Source: Defluviitaleaceae bacterium (GTDB lineage: Bacteria > Bacillota > Clostridia > Lachnospirales > WQUN01). From it: DNA of 51,234 bases. The translations under genes were made by a program, and so were the position numbers. Below, piece after piece: positions 24,906 to 33,617 of the stretch (the first letter of the stretch is position 1; each line of letters opens with the position of its first letter). The DNA is taken from assembly GCA_009781725.1 (NCBI GenBank), contig WQVF01000019.1, positions 1-51,234 on the forward strand, read 5' to 3'. The notes under the pieces are model-generated. The model was not told the origin of the DNA. It ran no database searches and worked only from the letters and a program-made list of their open reading frames with translations.

Positions 24906-25919
24906 TTACCCTTTCCGTACAACATCAATCATAGCAAGATATTTCTCCACCGGCACATAGTATGGCACACTGTTTCCCGTACCTAGGGCGTATCCGCCGT
25001 CGGTTTGGGCTCTTTCCAGCATTGCATGTGCTCTGGCTGCGATTTCTTCTGTGGTGGCGGTACATACAAAATCTACATCCATGCCACCTAGCAACGCTAT
25101 ACGGCCTTTGTATTTTTCATATGCTTCTTCTATGGGCATTATCACATCCTCGAAGGAATGTTTGGCATCATAATTCATGTCGGTGATTATATCTTCCATT
25201 ACTTCTTCCAGCATCCCGCAGGAGTGCAAAAATACCGGCTTATTGGCCTTGTGCCCTACCTCGACAATCTTCTTATGCCATGGGAATACATATTGGCGCA
25301 TCTGTGCCGGGGACAGCATGGTTTGGGTCTTGAAGCCCCAATCATCGTTTGAGATTAGCGCGCATACGCTGTCATAATCCGCGATTAATTCATAATATTC
25401 CACCAGGCGGCTGCCTACATCATCGAATATTTGTTGTGCCAATTCAGGCTCATCGTAAATCATACCGCATAAATTATCGTAGCCGGTAAGGACAATCACA
25501 TTCTCAAGCACACCGTTGGGGCCGAATACTACATATTTCATGCCCTCGGGGAGGTCTGCGGCACAGGCTTCCAGTTGCTTGGTGCTGAACTCGGATGGGG
25601 CCAACCATTTGTATTTTTCGTAGGATTCCCAATCGTTAATTACATAGCCTTCATTGAGAGACTTGGTGGATATATGTGCTTGTTCCCCTGCTGGGAATCC
25701 AAAGTCCGAGGCATGGGTGGTTACATAGTCATATCCCGCGTTTTTGTGCGCGTAAATCACCTTGCGTAAACGGTCAAAACCGTCTCCACGGACAGGGGCT
25801 TCGTTGTTGTTGAGTAAGTTGTATAGTTCCTCATTTAGGAAGAACTCAAATAATGTAGGTCTGTCCGGCACTTGTTTTTTCAGTACTTTTATAAGCTGTG
25901 TGTAATCTGGTTTTCTCAC
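24906..25919 (-). CDS. Uroporphyrinogen decarboxylase-family methyltransferase (MtaA/CmuA type)
   Basis: A 337-residue TIM-barrel protein. The HSCG motif in VFLHSCGMLEEV and a later GGMDVDF are the Zn-ligand and substrate regions seen in corrinoid-protein methyltransferases such as MtaA and CmuA, not in haem-pathway HemE. It probably moves a methyl group between a corrinoid carrier and an acceptor. No corrinoid protein is encoded in the window. It lies 9 bases after a distant relative and may act with it. Confidence 0.75.
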   Translation of the reverse strand: MRKPDYTQLIKVLKKQVPDRPTLFEFFLNEELYNLLNNNEAPVRGDGFDRLRKVIYAHKNAGYDYVTTHASDFGFPAGEQAHISTKSLNEGYVINDWESYEKYKWLAPSEFSTKQLEACAADLPEGMKYVVFGPNGVLENVIVLTGYDNLCGMIYDEPELAQQIFDDVGSRLVEYYELIADYDSVCALISNDDWGFKTQTMLSPAQMRQYVFPWHKKIVEVGHKANKPVFLHSCGMLEEVMEDIITDMNYDAKHSFEDVIMPIEEAYEKYKGRIALLGGMDVDFVCTATTEEIAARAHAMLERAQTDGGYALGTGNSVPYYVPVEKYLAMIDVVRKG

Positions 25920-25928
25920 GATTGCCTC

Positions 25929-27185
25929 CTAATAATAATTATTGATTACGTCTTTGACCGTCGCTGCCCAGTCCATTAGATTCTGGGGCTTGTAAGTAAC
26001 GGTACTTATATCCTTTATTACAAACTCATATGGGCAACCATTGGCTTGGCAGGTTTTTATTATCCTTGTGATTTCCTTACGGGTGGCGTCCTCGTCAAAG
26101 GTACCGGACACATGGGCTGGATTGGGTTTGTGGGCGAATACATAATTGCCGCCTATCTGCTCGGCACAGACTTCGGCATTTGCCCAGGGGCTTACACCGA
26201 TTTTCCGCAGGTTGGGGATGGTTTTAAGGAGCTGGATTTTGTTATCCAGAGCCTCGCAGCAGCCATAGTATACCAATCCGAACTGTGCCATCAAAGGCTT
26301 TACATAGTCCAGCTCAAACTCTTCAAACATCCGGGGTGAAACCTCTGTAAAGAGCTGGGCCATAGCCCTAAACCAGACTTTCTTCATGGGTGCAGGCTCA
26401 GGCTGCTCTGTTGTTAGGTGACCAGCTCCCGTGCCAAAATCCGAAACATATGGGGGAGTGCAGTGCAAATGGGAGACATCGGATTCGAAGAGCCCGAGAT
26501 TCTCCATTTGTGTAAAGGTCGCCTGTGCCCCGTCGGTGAATTTCTTTATTATTGCATGGGTGAACTCCGGTTCGTAGGCCAGGTCTTCCAGCACCTGGGT
26601 CACGCCTCGGTATCTGGGGATTCTATCCCATGGAGCATGATATACGCTATACCCTTGAAGCCGTACGGGTAAGATGCCCTCCAGTATATCATTGGCCCAG
26701 GCAAGTCTTTGCTTATCCGTTTCCGGATGAGCGGTAAGCACAGGCATATGCAGAGCTTCTACAGTTTCCATGTCAGCCAGTTGGTCTAAATAGCTATGGG
26801 AAATTATATGATTTTTATCGTCATTGGAAAGTACATGCTCTCGGACTTCCACCCCCATCCCTGTGGAAGTGAAGGACTTTGGAATATTGAAGGTCTTCTC
26901 CACCACCATATCTCCCTGGATGTGTTTCCAGCGATACAGGGTTCTGCGGAAAAATATTTCCATGTGCCTGGCAGCCTCATCTTGGCAGACTAAAGTCAGC
27001 TCATTGTTTATGTTCATTTCATGCCATGGGATTTCGTCCAGCCATACCATGGGACGGCGGGGCTTGAGGTCGTTAATATCTCTTGCCCTAAGATAACGCT
27101 CCTTTTGAATTGGTAGCGCGGCTAACTCGGCGTACTGCTTTGCAAGTTCCCGTAATAGGGATTTTTCCTGTGGGGTGACTTTCAC
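25929..27185 (-). CDS. Uroporphyrinogen decarboxylase-like protein, distant
   Basis: A 418-residue soluble protein read from a GTG start (VKVTPQEKSLL) with AAGGAGG just upstream; a longer frame overlaps the previous gene and lacks a site. The second half, from GVTQVLEDLAYEPEF through YYGCCEALDNKI to KIGVSPWANAEV, has the spacing of URO-D-type barrels, with GCC in place of the HxCG motif. Glu-rich N-terminal helices precede. This points to a methyltransferase-like or binding protein of unknown substrate. It sits between the solute-binding protein and the MtaA-like gene. Confidence 0.65.
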   Translation of the reverse strand: MKVTPQEKSLLRELAKQYAELAALPIQKERYLRARDINDLKPRRPMVWLDEIPWHEMNINNELTLVCQDEAARHMEIFFRRTLYRWKHIQGDMVVEKTFNIPKSFTSTGMGVEVREHVLSNDDKNHIISHSYLDQLADMETVEALHMPVLTAHPETDKQRLAWANDILEGILPVRLQGYSVYHAPWDRIPRYRGVTQVLEDLAYEPEFTHAIIKKFTDGAQATFTQMENLGLFESDVSHLHCTPPYVSDFGTGAGHLTTEQPEPAPMKKVWFRAMAQLFTEVSPRMFEEFELDYVKPLMAQFGLVYYGCCEALDNKIQLLKTIPNLRKIGVSPWANAEVCAEQIGGNYVFAHKPNPAHVSGTFDEDATRKEITRIIKTCQANGCPYEFVIKDISTVTYKPQNLMDWAATVKDVINNYY

Positions 27186-27195
27186 AAGGGCCTCC

Positions 27196-28929
27196 TTATC
27201 GTGCCGCTCTTTGAGCAGCAAACAACTGCTGTGCCATGTCGTTGTCGTACTCGAATACTTCATTCCATCCTAAAGCTATTGCCTCATCGTACATTTCTAT
27301 CCAGATATCAAAGAATTCACTTTCAGTTGAAGCAAAAATCATTCGCCAGGAGGCATCAAGTACTACCGGGCGTATTTCATTGCGCATTTGAGCTATATGG
27401 GGAGGATCCGCGGGCTTTACAAAGTCTGTCGTTGGAGGAGCTGATATGATGTTATTGTCCAGGACAAAATCAAGAGGGGTGTTGTGGCCAAATCTGTCAG
27501 TCCAGACAAAGTCCAGCCAGCTAACGCCTGTATTGCCGGACGCCGGCCATAATCTAGGGTTGAAAGGATAGCCGGTGGCAGGGTTGATTTCTCGGCCGAA
27601 ACCACTCATAGGCACGGTAATATTACCATGCCATCCACCTTGGACAAAAGTGCCGTCTCCCCAGTTTTCCGGTACATCCACATTTGAAAATGTACCTGTT
27701 TGGACACCTGCCGCCACGCCAAAATCCGTGAGCACTGGCATATCACCTATCATTTCCCAAGTAAGGCCTTCCGGGCCTGCCACTACGGTCTGATGCCCCT
27801 CAGGGGATGCTAGCCAGTCTATAAACTCAATTATACGCTCGGGTTCCTGTGCGTTTGCACCGACGGCGATGACCAAATCCGTGTGATTGGGACCGACGGG
27901 ATTTATTCTATTTTCATGAAAAATACGCTGATTTGTAATGGGGATAAAATTATAACCCACCCCCTGGTTGGCCCTGCCCGTGGTATTAAAGGTCTCCGCT
28001 CCAAGCCATGACCACCATGAGAACATTACGGCTCCATGCTCGAATTTGCCCCATAAGTCGTTCCAGCTCTGATGACGGGAGTCAGGGTCAAGGATTCCCA
28101 TTTGGTTGGCGTCAAAGTATAGCTTAAGAGCGCGTATATATATCCCGTTGATATCCAAGAACGACTCCAAGCGTTGATTGCTATGGTCTATAAATGAGGT
28201 GGTAGAAAACCTGTCCATACCGCTATAGAGCTGTGCAAAGGCAGCAGCCGTATGCAAAATGGTATCATCCTCCGGGCCGGTGTAAAGTGAAAACCCATAA
28301 GTGCGAAGGCCTGAATCCGTATAAGGAAAAGCCTGCTGCATATCAAAAAGCACGGGGAGCAAATCTTCCAGTGTGAAAATATCCGGAGCACCGATTGCCA
28401 TATAAGCATCCTGTCGCATAAAGGCACCATGATGCGGCACAAGGCCTGCTATTCTGGGGGTTGTGGCAGATTGAGTAGAGACTTGGATAGGTAATGCGTA
28501 AATCCTATCCGCAAGAGAAAGCTCCCGCGCCCGAGCTACAGCCCCTGGGAAGAAGGTATTGTAGTTAGGCATTTGCATTCCCACAAAATCGGTGATATCC
28601 ATAAGAAGCTCATCATGAATCGTTTGTCTTAGCCTTTGAGTGCCGATAATTATAAGGTCCCCTAAATCACCGGCTGCCCGGCGTTCCTGGAACAGTTCTT
28701 CCATGTTGGGAGAACCCAAATAATTGATTGTCATATTAAAATGATAATCCACCATATGGGCAAACCATCCGGTACCAACACCTGTTTGATGCCCGCCCCA
28801 GTCGTTATAAAACTCGATTGTGATATGTCCATCGTTTCTGTTGCTTATGCAGCGGGTTACACCTAATGCTATTGATATAAGTGCTAATATTATTATTCCA
28901 AAGGTAATCCATCTTGCAGGTTGCGTCAT
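27196..28929 (-). CDS. Extracellular solute-binding protein (sugar ABC type)
   Basis: A 577-residue exported protein with an N-terminal hydrophobic segment (WITFGIIILALISIALGV). The Cys at residue 27 (VTRC) is not in a good lipobox, so it may be membrane-anchored by the uncleaved helix. ITIEFYNDWGG then opens a fold typical of large solute-binding proteins, with IIEFIDWLASPEG near the end of the binding domain. No permease or ATPase gene is adjacent. It heads the leftward run with the two URO-D-like genes, whose substrate it may deliver. Confidence 0.75.
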   Translation of the reverse strand: MTQPARWITFGIIILALISIALGVTRCISNRNDGHITIEFYNDWGGHQTGVGTGWFAHMVDYHFNMTINYLGSPNMEELFQERRAAGDLGDLIIIGTQRLRQTIHDELLMDITDFVGMQMPNYNTFFPGAVARARELSLADRIYALPIQVSTQSATTPRIAGLVPHHGAFMRQDAYMAIGAPDIFTLEDLLPVLFDMQQAFPYTDSGLRTYGFSLYTGPEDDTILHTAAAFAQLYSGMDRFSTTSFIDHSNQRLESFLDINGIYIRALKLYFDANQMGILDPDSRHQSWNDLWGKFEHGAVMFSWWSWLGAETFNTTGRANQGVGYNFIPITNQRIFHENRINPVGPNHTDLVIAVGANAQEPERIIEFIDWLASPEGHQTVVAGPEGLTWEMIGDMPVLTDFGVAAGVQTGTFSNVDVPENWGDGTFVQGGWHGNITVPMSGFGREINPATGYPFNPRLWPASGNTGVSWLDFVWTDRFGHNTPLDFVLDNNIISAPPTTDFVKPADPPHIAQMRNEIRPVVLDASWRMIFASTESEFFDIWIEMYDEAIALGWNEVFEYDNDMAQQLFAAQRAAR

Positions 28930-29093
28930 TGTTTCCTCCTAGTCAGTACCTTTTCCTGTGTATAAAGGGATTTTCTGTATTCGAGAATAACCATCTTGCG
29001 TGATTATGTCAATCTAGCGATATTTATTTTCTACGCCTTTACGCATAGCAAATGAAAATGATATATTTTACATCAAAATGACGGAGGGTGACC

Positions 29094-29981
29094 ATGGACG
29101 CAAAGAAATCCCAATCAAAACGCGCCATAATATTGAGCTATAGCGGCTCATTACTAGGCGCGGTTTTGTTTGTAATCGGAATTAATGTAATAATCGTGCC
29201 TCATCAGTTGTATAGCGGCACATTGACCGGGGTTGCGCAGATTATCGAGTCTTTTATAGTAACTCATACCCCACTGGAAATGCCCCAGGGCTATAACCTA
29301 ATGGGGACGGCGTTGCTGCTTTTAAACATCCCCCTTCTTATTATGGTGCTGAGAGTAACAGACGGGAAATTCCCCCTAAAGTCCATTATCACGATTGTTT
29401 TCCTATCCGTTGTAATGTCTTTCGTGCCTATACCATATGAGCCCTTTGTTACCGACCCCCTGACCGCCACTATAGTCGGTGGCGTTATCGCAGGTTTTGG
29501 GTCAGGGTTAACTCTGCGCTGCGGCGGCTCAGGCGGTGGTTCCGACCTTATCGGGCTCTATTGCTCGGTGAAATATCCAAATTTTACCGTGGGGCGGGTT
29601 GTGTTGATTATTGGATTGTTTGTGTATGGCTACGGTTTGATTATGTATGATTTAAACACAGTGATTTATTCCGCTATTTTTACCACGGTATATGCAGTGA
29701 CCATTGACCATGCGCATCACCAAAATATCAAGACTCAAGCGTTGATATTTACGGTAAACCCGGATGCCATCCAGTCAATAATGGATGAGCTAGGGCGCGG
29801 GGTAACCTGCTGGGAAGGCAAGGGAGCCTACTCCGGCCAGCATACCCATATCTTTGTAACGGTGATTTCTAAATATGAAGCCCCAAGGCTTAAGCGTATA
29901 GTAAGTGACGCCGACCCTAAGGCGTATATTATTCTCAATTCCAAGGTAGATGTTGTCGGGAATTTTATTAAGCGGTTTTAA
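29094..29981 (+). CDS. YitT family membrane protein (DUF161 and DUF2179)
   Basis: A 295-residue membrane protein with five or six helices (about 14-175). It contains GINVIIVPHQLYSGTLTGVAQ and the Gly-rich LRCGGSGGGSDLIG typical of the family. A C-terminal cytosolic DUF2179 domain (about 205-295) has TCWEGKGAYSG. Role unknown in general. The ATG was chosen with GGAGGG 6 bases upstream; a GTG two codons earlier is possible. A hairpin terminator follows. Confidence 0.9.
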   Translation: MDAKKSQSKRAIILSYSGSLLGAVLFVIGINVIIVPHQLYSGTLTGVAQIIESFIVTHTPLEMPQGYNLMGTALLLLNIPLLIMVLRVTDGKFPLKSIITIVFLSVVMSFVPIPYEPFVTDPLTATIVGGVIAGFGSGLTLRCGGSGGGSDLIGLYCSVKYPNFTVGRVVLIIGLFVYGYGLIMYDLNTVIYSAIFTTVYAVTIDHAHHQNIKTQALIFTVNPDAIQSIMDELGRGVTCWEGKGAYSGQHTHIFVTVISKYEAPRLKRIVSDADPKAYIILNSKVDVVGNFIKRF

Positions 29982-29992
29982 TGCTTTATTAA

Positions 29993-30030
29993 AAGCTCGC
30001 CCATCTGAGGTGGGGCGAGCTTGGTTTTGA
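29993..30030 (+). terminator. Rho-independent terminator after the yitT-type gene
   Basis: AAGCTCGCCC (29993-30002) pairs with GGGCGAGCTT (30013-30022), followed by GGTTTTGAGGTTTTT. The T-rich stretch also contains the ribosome site of the next gene. Confidence 0.65.
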
Positions 30031-30037
30031 GGTTTTT

Positions 30038-31630
30038 ATGAGAAAAATAATCTTGCTTGCGATTAACGCAAAATATATACATTCTGCTCTGTCTGTCTGG
30101 CTTTTGTCCGCAGGCATTAAAAAGTATGCCCGTATACCCCATGATGTAGAAATTATTGAGGCAACAATCCATCATTCAAACGAGGAAATTGCAGGATTGG
30201 TAACTGCGCACAGTCCGGATATTGTGGGGATTTCCACTTATATTTGGAATGCAAGAAAACTACCGGACATATTACGGCTCCTTAAGGTGCATTTGCCTAA
30301 AGCAGTGTTCGTACTAGGAGGGCCGGAAGCGTCTCATAATGTAGACTATTGGTTAGAGAGTGGAGCAGATTTTGTTGTACAAGGGGAAGGGGAACGTAAG
30401 CTCCCGGAACTATTGGATGCATTGGCTGAGGGCAAGGCCCCACCTCCCGAGCCAACACCATCAGAGAAACCAATCAATCCATACAATGAGACGTATATCA
30501 GCAATCTAAAAGGAAAACTAGCGTACTTAGAGACCTCAAGGGGCTGCCCGTACAGATGTGCCTTTTGCCTGTCTGGAGAAAGCGACTTAATATTTTTCCC
30601 CATAGAAACAGTTAAGACCCATCTTCTCAAGCTCTCAAAATCAGGTGCAAAAACAATAAAATTGGTAGACAGGACATTTAACTCAAACCCAGCACGTGCA
30701 TACAAACTATTCGAATATGTAATGGCTCTCGAATCTGACTGCTGTTTTCATTTTGAAATAGCCGCAGACCTCCTAGATGAAGGCACCTGCAAACTCTTAA
30801 GCACAGCCCAACCCGGCCGAATACAACTTGAGGCAGGCCTTCAAAGTTATCATGAACCTACATTAAAAGCGGTTTCCAGAAAAACGGATTTACCCAAGGC
30901 AGAAGCAAACATCCGAAATCTTCTCCAGGGTGGCAACATCCATATCCACGTGGATTTAATTGCCGGCTTGCCCTACGAAACTCTAAACCACTTCCAAGAC
31001 AGCTTTGACCGGGCCTACATGCTGGGTGCTCACAACCTACAGCTAGGCTTTTTGAAATTACTCCACGGTAGTGTACTGCGAAATCAGGCCAAAATGCTGG
31101 GGATACAATACAAAGAAACCCCACCATATGAAATAATATGTAGTCCCTGGCTGAGCGTTGAAGATATAAGCATCCTAAAGAAAACCGAAAACGCCCTAGG
31201 GCATACTTACAATAAAAGCCGATTTTTATCCACTCTGGAGTATGTTCTATCGGCCTCGGGATTAAGGCCATTTACGCTATTTCGTAATCTGGGAGAGAGT
31301 GTTCAAAATCATGGGATGCCATTGGAAATCTATGCAGAACAAGTGTATGAATGTTTCCGAAAGATGCCTAATGTAAATGCAATTGAATTGCTTGAGCGTA
31401 TGATATGTGATTGGCTTGCTATGGTAAAAGGGAAAAACATGCCGAATTTTATGAAAATTGCAGATAATCGACGTAAGCAGATAATACAAGGGGTTGAGAA
31501 AAAGCTGGGGAGGCCAATTGGCCGTGAGGAGGTTGCACTACTGCCTTCTGGGGAATGGGTTTTTGTGGATATTGCCAATCGCGATTCAGTTACAAAATTG
31601 TATAAGCTTTATGTTGTTCCTGTAATGTAG
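30038..31630 (+). CDS. B12-binding-domain radical SAM protein with DUF4080
   Basis: A 530-residue protein. The N-terminal B12-binding domain (about 1-140) has IVGISTYIWNARK and VVQGEGER. The radical SAM cluster motif CPYRCAFC follows ETSRG (about 170-181). The C-terminal part fits DUF4080. Members are annotated as B12-dependent radical SAM proteins of unknown substrate; the His of a cobalamin DxHxxG motif is not evident, so cobalamin may bind base-off or not at all. GAGG precedes the ATG. Confidence 0.85.
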   Translation: MRKIILLAINAKYIHSALSVWLLSAGIKKYARIPHDVEIIEATIHHSNEEIAGLVTAHSPDIVGISTYIWNARKLPDILRLLKVHLPKAVFVLGGPEASHNVDYWLESGADFVVQGEGERKLPELLDALAEGKAPPPEPTPSEKPINPYNETYISNLKGKLAYLETSRGCPYRCAFCLSGESDLIFFPIETVKTHLLKLSKSGAKTIKLVDRTFNSNPARAYKLFEYVMALESDCCFHFEIAADLLDEGTCKLLSTAQPGRIQLEAGLQSYHEPTLKAVSRKTDLPKAEANIRNLLQGGNIHIHVDLIAGLPYETLNHFQDSFDRAYMLGAHNLQLGFLKLLHGSVLRNQAKMLGIQYKETPPYEIICSPWLSVEDISILKKTENALGHTYNKSRFLSTLEYVLSASGLRPFTLFRNLGESVQNHGMPLEIYAEQVYECFRKMPNVNAIELLERMICDWLAMVKGKNMPNFMKIADNRRKQIIQGVEKKLGRPIGREEVALLPSGEWVFVDIANRDSVTKLYKLYVVPVM

Positions 31631-31786
31631 ATGATTTTAATTTCGTTATGGGGTTTGTGAAAATTAATGTATTGACGTAGGGTGTTTTGTTTTTCATTGG
31701 GATTATGTTGGTCGTGACACCTGTGTTATACTCATAATAATTGTAAGTAGTAAGATGAATATAAGCCATATATAGGAGGATATGTG

Positions 31787-32309
31787 ATGAATGAAATACT
31801 TACATTAATAATTTCTAGTACAGCATGTATTATATCGTTGCTATTGTTTTTTGAGCGTTTTTATTGGTATAGAAATGATACCAGGCCATACTTGTCATTT
31901 AAGCAAACCAGTGGATTTGTTAAAATTGATAAATCTAATTGGGATAGCTGGAATGGATTTTAATCTCGAATTTGAAAATGTAGGGAAATGTGTATTACGT
32001 TACGAAATAATAAAGTTTGATGTATTTATCAACGGTATAAAGTTTCCAGATGTAGTGCTGAAAAATACAGGTTCTGTCTTAGGGGTAAAGGTTTGCAGAA
32101 ATTTCAATAAATACTATACTAATTTTCTACAATACAAACATGGACTTGACCCATCAGAATATGTACCTCCTAATCATATTCTTCATTTTGAAGTTAATTA
32201 CTATAAAATAGGAAAAGCTAAAAAGACATATAAACTCATCTATGAGGTGCATAGGGAGTTTGATAATGGTATAAGCAGGGAATACTACGGGGAGACTTTT
32301 GCAAATTAG
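31787..32309 (+). pseudogene. Membrane-anchored hypothetical protein gene with a 1-base frameshift
   Basis: The frame opens at ATG 31787 with AGGAGG 8-12 bases upstream and encodes MNEILTLIISSTAC, a single helix to about residue 23, and a soluble segment to WNGF, where a TAA occurs at 31961. Removing one T from the T4 tract at 31958-31961 joins it to NLEFENVGKCVLRYEI and an uninterrupted C-terminal part ending EYYGETFAN, about 173 residues. It looks like one protein with an N-terminal anchor and a beta-rich outer or inner domain. Family unknown. Confidence 0.65.
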
Positions 32310-32449
32310 CAAAGTAAATATTTTTTCTGCAACAATAGGTAACGTAAGCTCTTATTATTGTGACGATAGGAACGAAAGCCCCTGGCGGGGCGTACTGCGC
32401 CGTCTCTGCCGTGTATAAGCACACAAATTATGCAAAGGAGTCCTTAGTA

Positions 32450-32740
32450 ATGGAAAATATAGAAGTCGTCGCTCGTGAAGTTTTAGCACGGTATCCCATC
32501 AGGCGAGCTGCATTGTTTGGTTCAGCGGCAAGGCAAGATATGAGCGAAACAAGTGATATTGACATGCTTGTTGAATTTCTGCCTAACACACGTGGACTTG
32601 AATTTTTTGGGTTGCGTGTCGATTTAGAAGAAGCACTTGGTCGTTCGGTCGACTTAATAACTTGGAATGCATTATCCAAATCAAAGCCAAACTTCAGACA
32701 AAATGTTGAACGTGAAGCGAGGTTAATTTATGAATACTAA
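32450..32740 (+). CDS. mntA: MntA-type nucleotidyltransferase antitoxin
   Basis: A 96-residue minimal nucleotidyltransferase. The catalytic motif GSAARQDMSETSDIDMLVE (about 24-42) includes the GS and DxD residues. In MntA/HepT systems MntA adds AMP to the HEPN toxin and so neutralises it. The start MENIEVVARE has AAAGGAG 11 bases upstream. It overlaps the HepT remnant by 11 bases. The antitoxin appears intact while the toxin is not. Confidence 0.8.
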   Translation: MENIEVVAREVLARYPIRRAALFGSAARQDMSETSDIDMLVEFLPNTRGLEFFGLRVDLEEALGRSVDLITWNALSKSKPNFRQNVEREARLIYEY

Positions 32741-32962
32741 AGTGCAGAGTATTTTGGAACATATATTGGGGAACTAACGAGGAATCTTCCACGTGACTTT
32801 AAAGCTGCTAATAGCGGAATTCCTTGGAGGAAAATTACAGATATGAGAAATGTCGCGGCGCATGGCTATCATGAAATGGATGATGATGTTATTTGGGATG
32901 TGGTAAAATACTCTGTACCAGATTTGGTGGACTTCATAAAAATGCAACTTATAAACGATTGA
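32730..32962 (+). pseudogene. hepT: HepT (HEPN ribonuclease toxin) remnant
   Basis: The frame starts MNTKVQSILEHI, a normal HepT opening, and hits a stop 15 codons in. In another frame from about 32767 it continues IGELTRNLPRDFK, GIPWRKITDMRNVAAHGYHE, and ends FIKMQLIND. The RNxxxH-type HEPN active motif (RNVAAH) survives. Compared with HepT about 45 codons between the two parts are missing. The toxin should be inactive, leaving an orphan antitoxin. Confidence 0.75.
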
Positions 32963-32995
32963 GTATGATTTTGCATAAAATGGACGGTGACCAAA

Positions 32996-33565
32996 ATGGT
33001 TATATTAGAAAGCAACAGGCTTATAATACGCAATTACAGAGAATCAGATTTACCAGAGTATCACAAAATAATGTCTGATAAAGAAAACATGTATTTCTTC
33101 ATTCCCTTCGGATTCGTTACTGACTCAATCGAAGAATCTCTAGAAAGCTTAAAAAACGCCATAGATTTCAATACAGAAGGAAAAGGATACCGTTTTTGCA
33201 TTGCGTTAAAAGAAAACGATAAAATGATTGGAGGCATCGGCTATACAATCGCCGCCGAAACACCAGTAGGAAGAATTGCCGACCCAATGGGTTGGTTTCT
33301 TATGCCAGAGCAGCAAAACAAAGGCTACATAACAGAAGCGGCAAAAAGACTTTTAGAGTTTGCATTTTTGCAAGGTAATTGCATAAGAGTCGTGACCGCT
33401 TGCTTCAAGGAAAATGCCCCAACACAAAAGGTCATGGAGAAACTGGGCTTTAGAAAGGAAGCCGAAAGAATAAAGGCCATGTGGCATGATGGCGAAATGA
33501 GAGATAGGTTAGAGTTTGCCATAAATAAAAACGAATATATGCATACATCTCCCTCCCCAGCATAA
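32996..33565 (+). CDS. GNAT family N-acetyltransferase
   Basis: A 189-residue protein of the RimJ/RimL-like GNAT type: LESNRLIIRNYRESDLPEYHK at the start, then MGWFLMPEQQNKGYITEAAK as acetyl-CoA-binding segment and EKLGFRKEAERIKAMW at the end. It probably acetylates a protein N-terminus or small amine; acceptor unknown. A GTG three codons earlier could also start it. Confidence 0.8.
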   Translation: MVILESNRLIIRNYRESDLPEYHKIMSDKENMYFFIPFGFVTDSIEESLESLKNAIDFNTEGKGYRFCIALKENDKMIGGIGYTIAAETPVGRIADPMGWFLMPEQQNKGYITEAAKRLLEFAFLQGNCIRVVTACFKENAPTQKVMEKLGFRKEAERIKAMWHDGEMRDRLEFAINKNEYMHTSPSPA

Positions 33566-33617
33566 GATATTGTATCCATACAATTATGGAATCTTATGCC
33601 AGGAAGGGAGATTTTTT

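Noticed and set aside
31958..31963. Stop-codon recoding or selenocysteine as explanation of the broken genes
   Set aside because: The stop at 31961 is TAA, not TGA, and the continuing frame is shifted by one base, so recoding as an amino acid does not fit.
32360..32449. N-terminal extension of the MntA gene
   Set aside because: The family begins near MENIEVVARE, a ribosome site precedes that ATG, and the extra residues have no similarity to the family.
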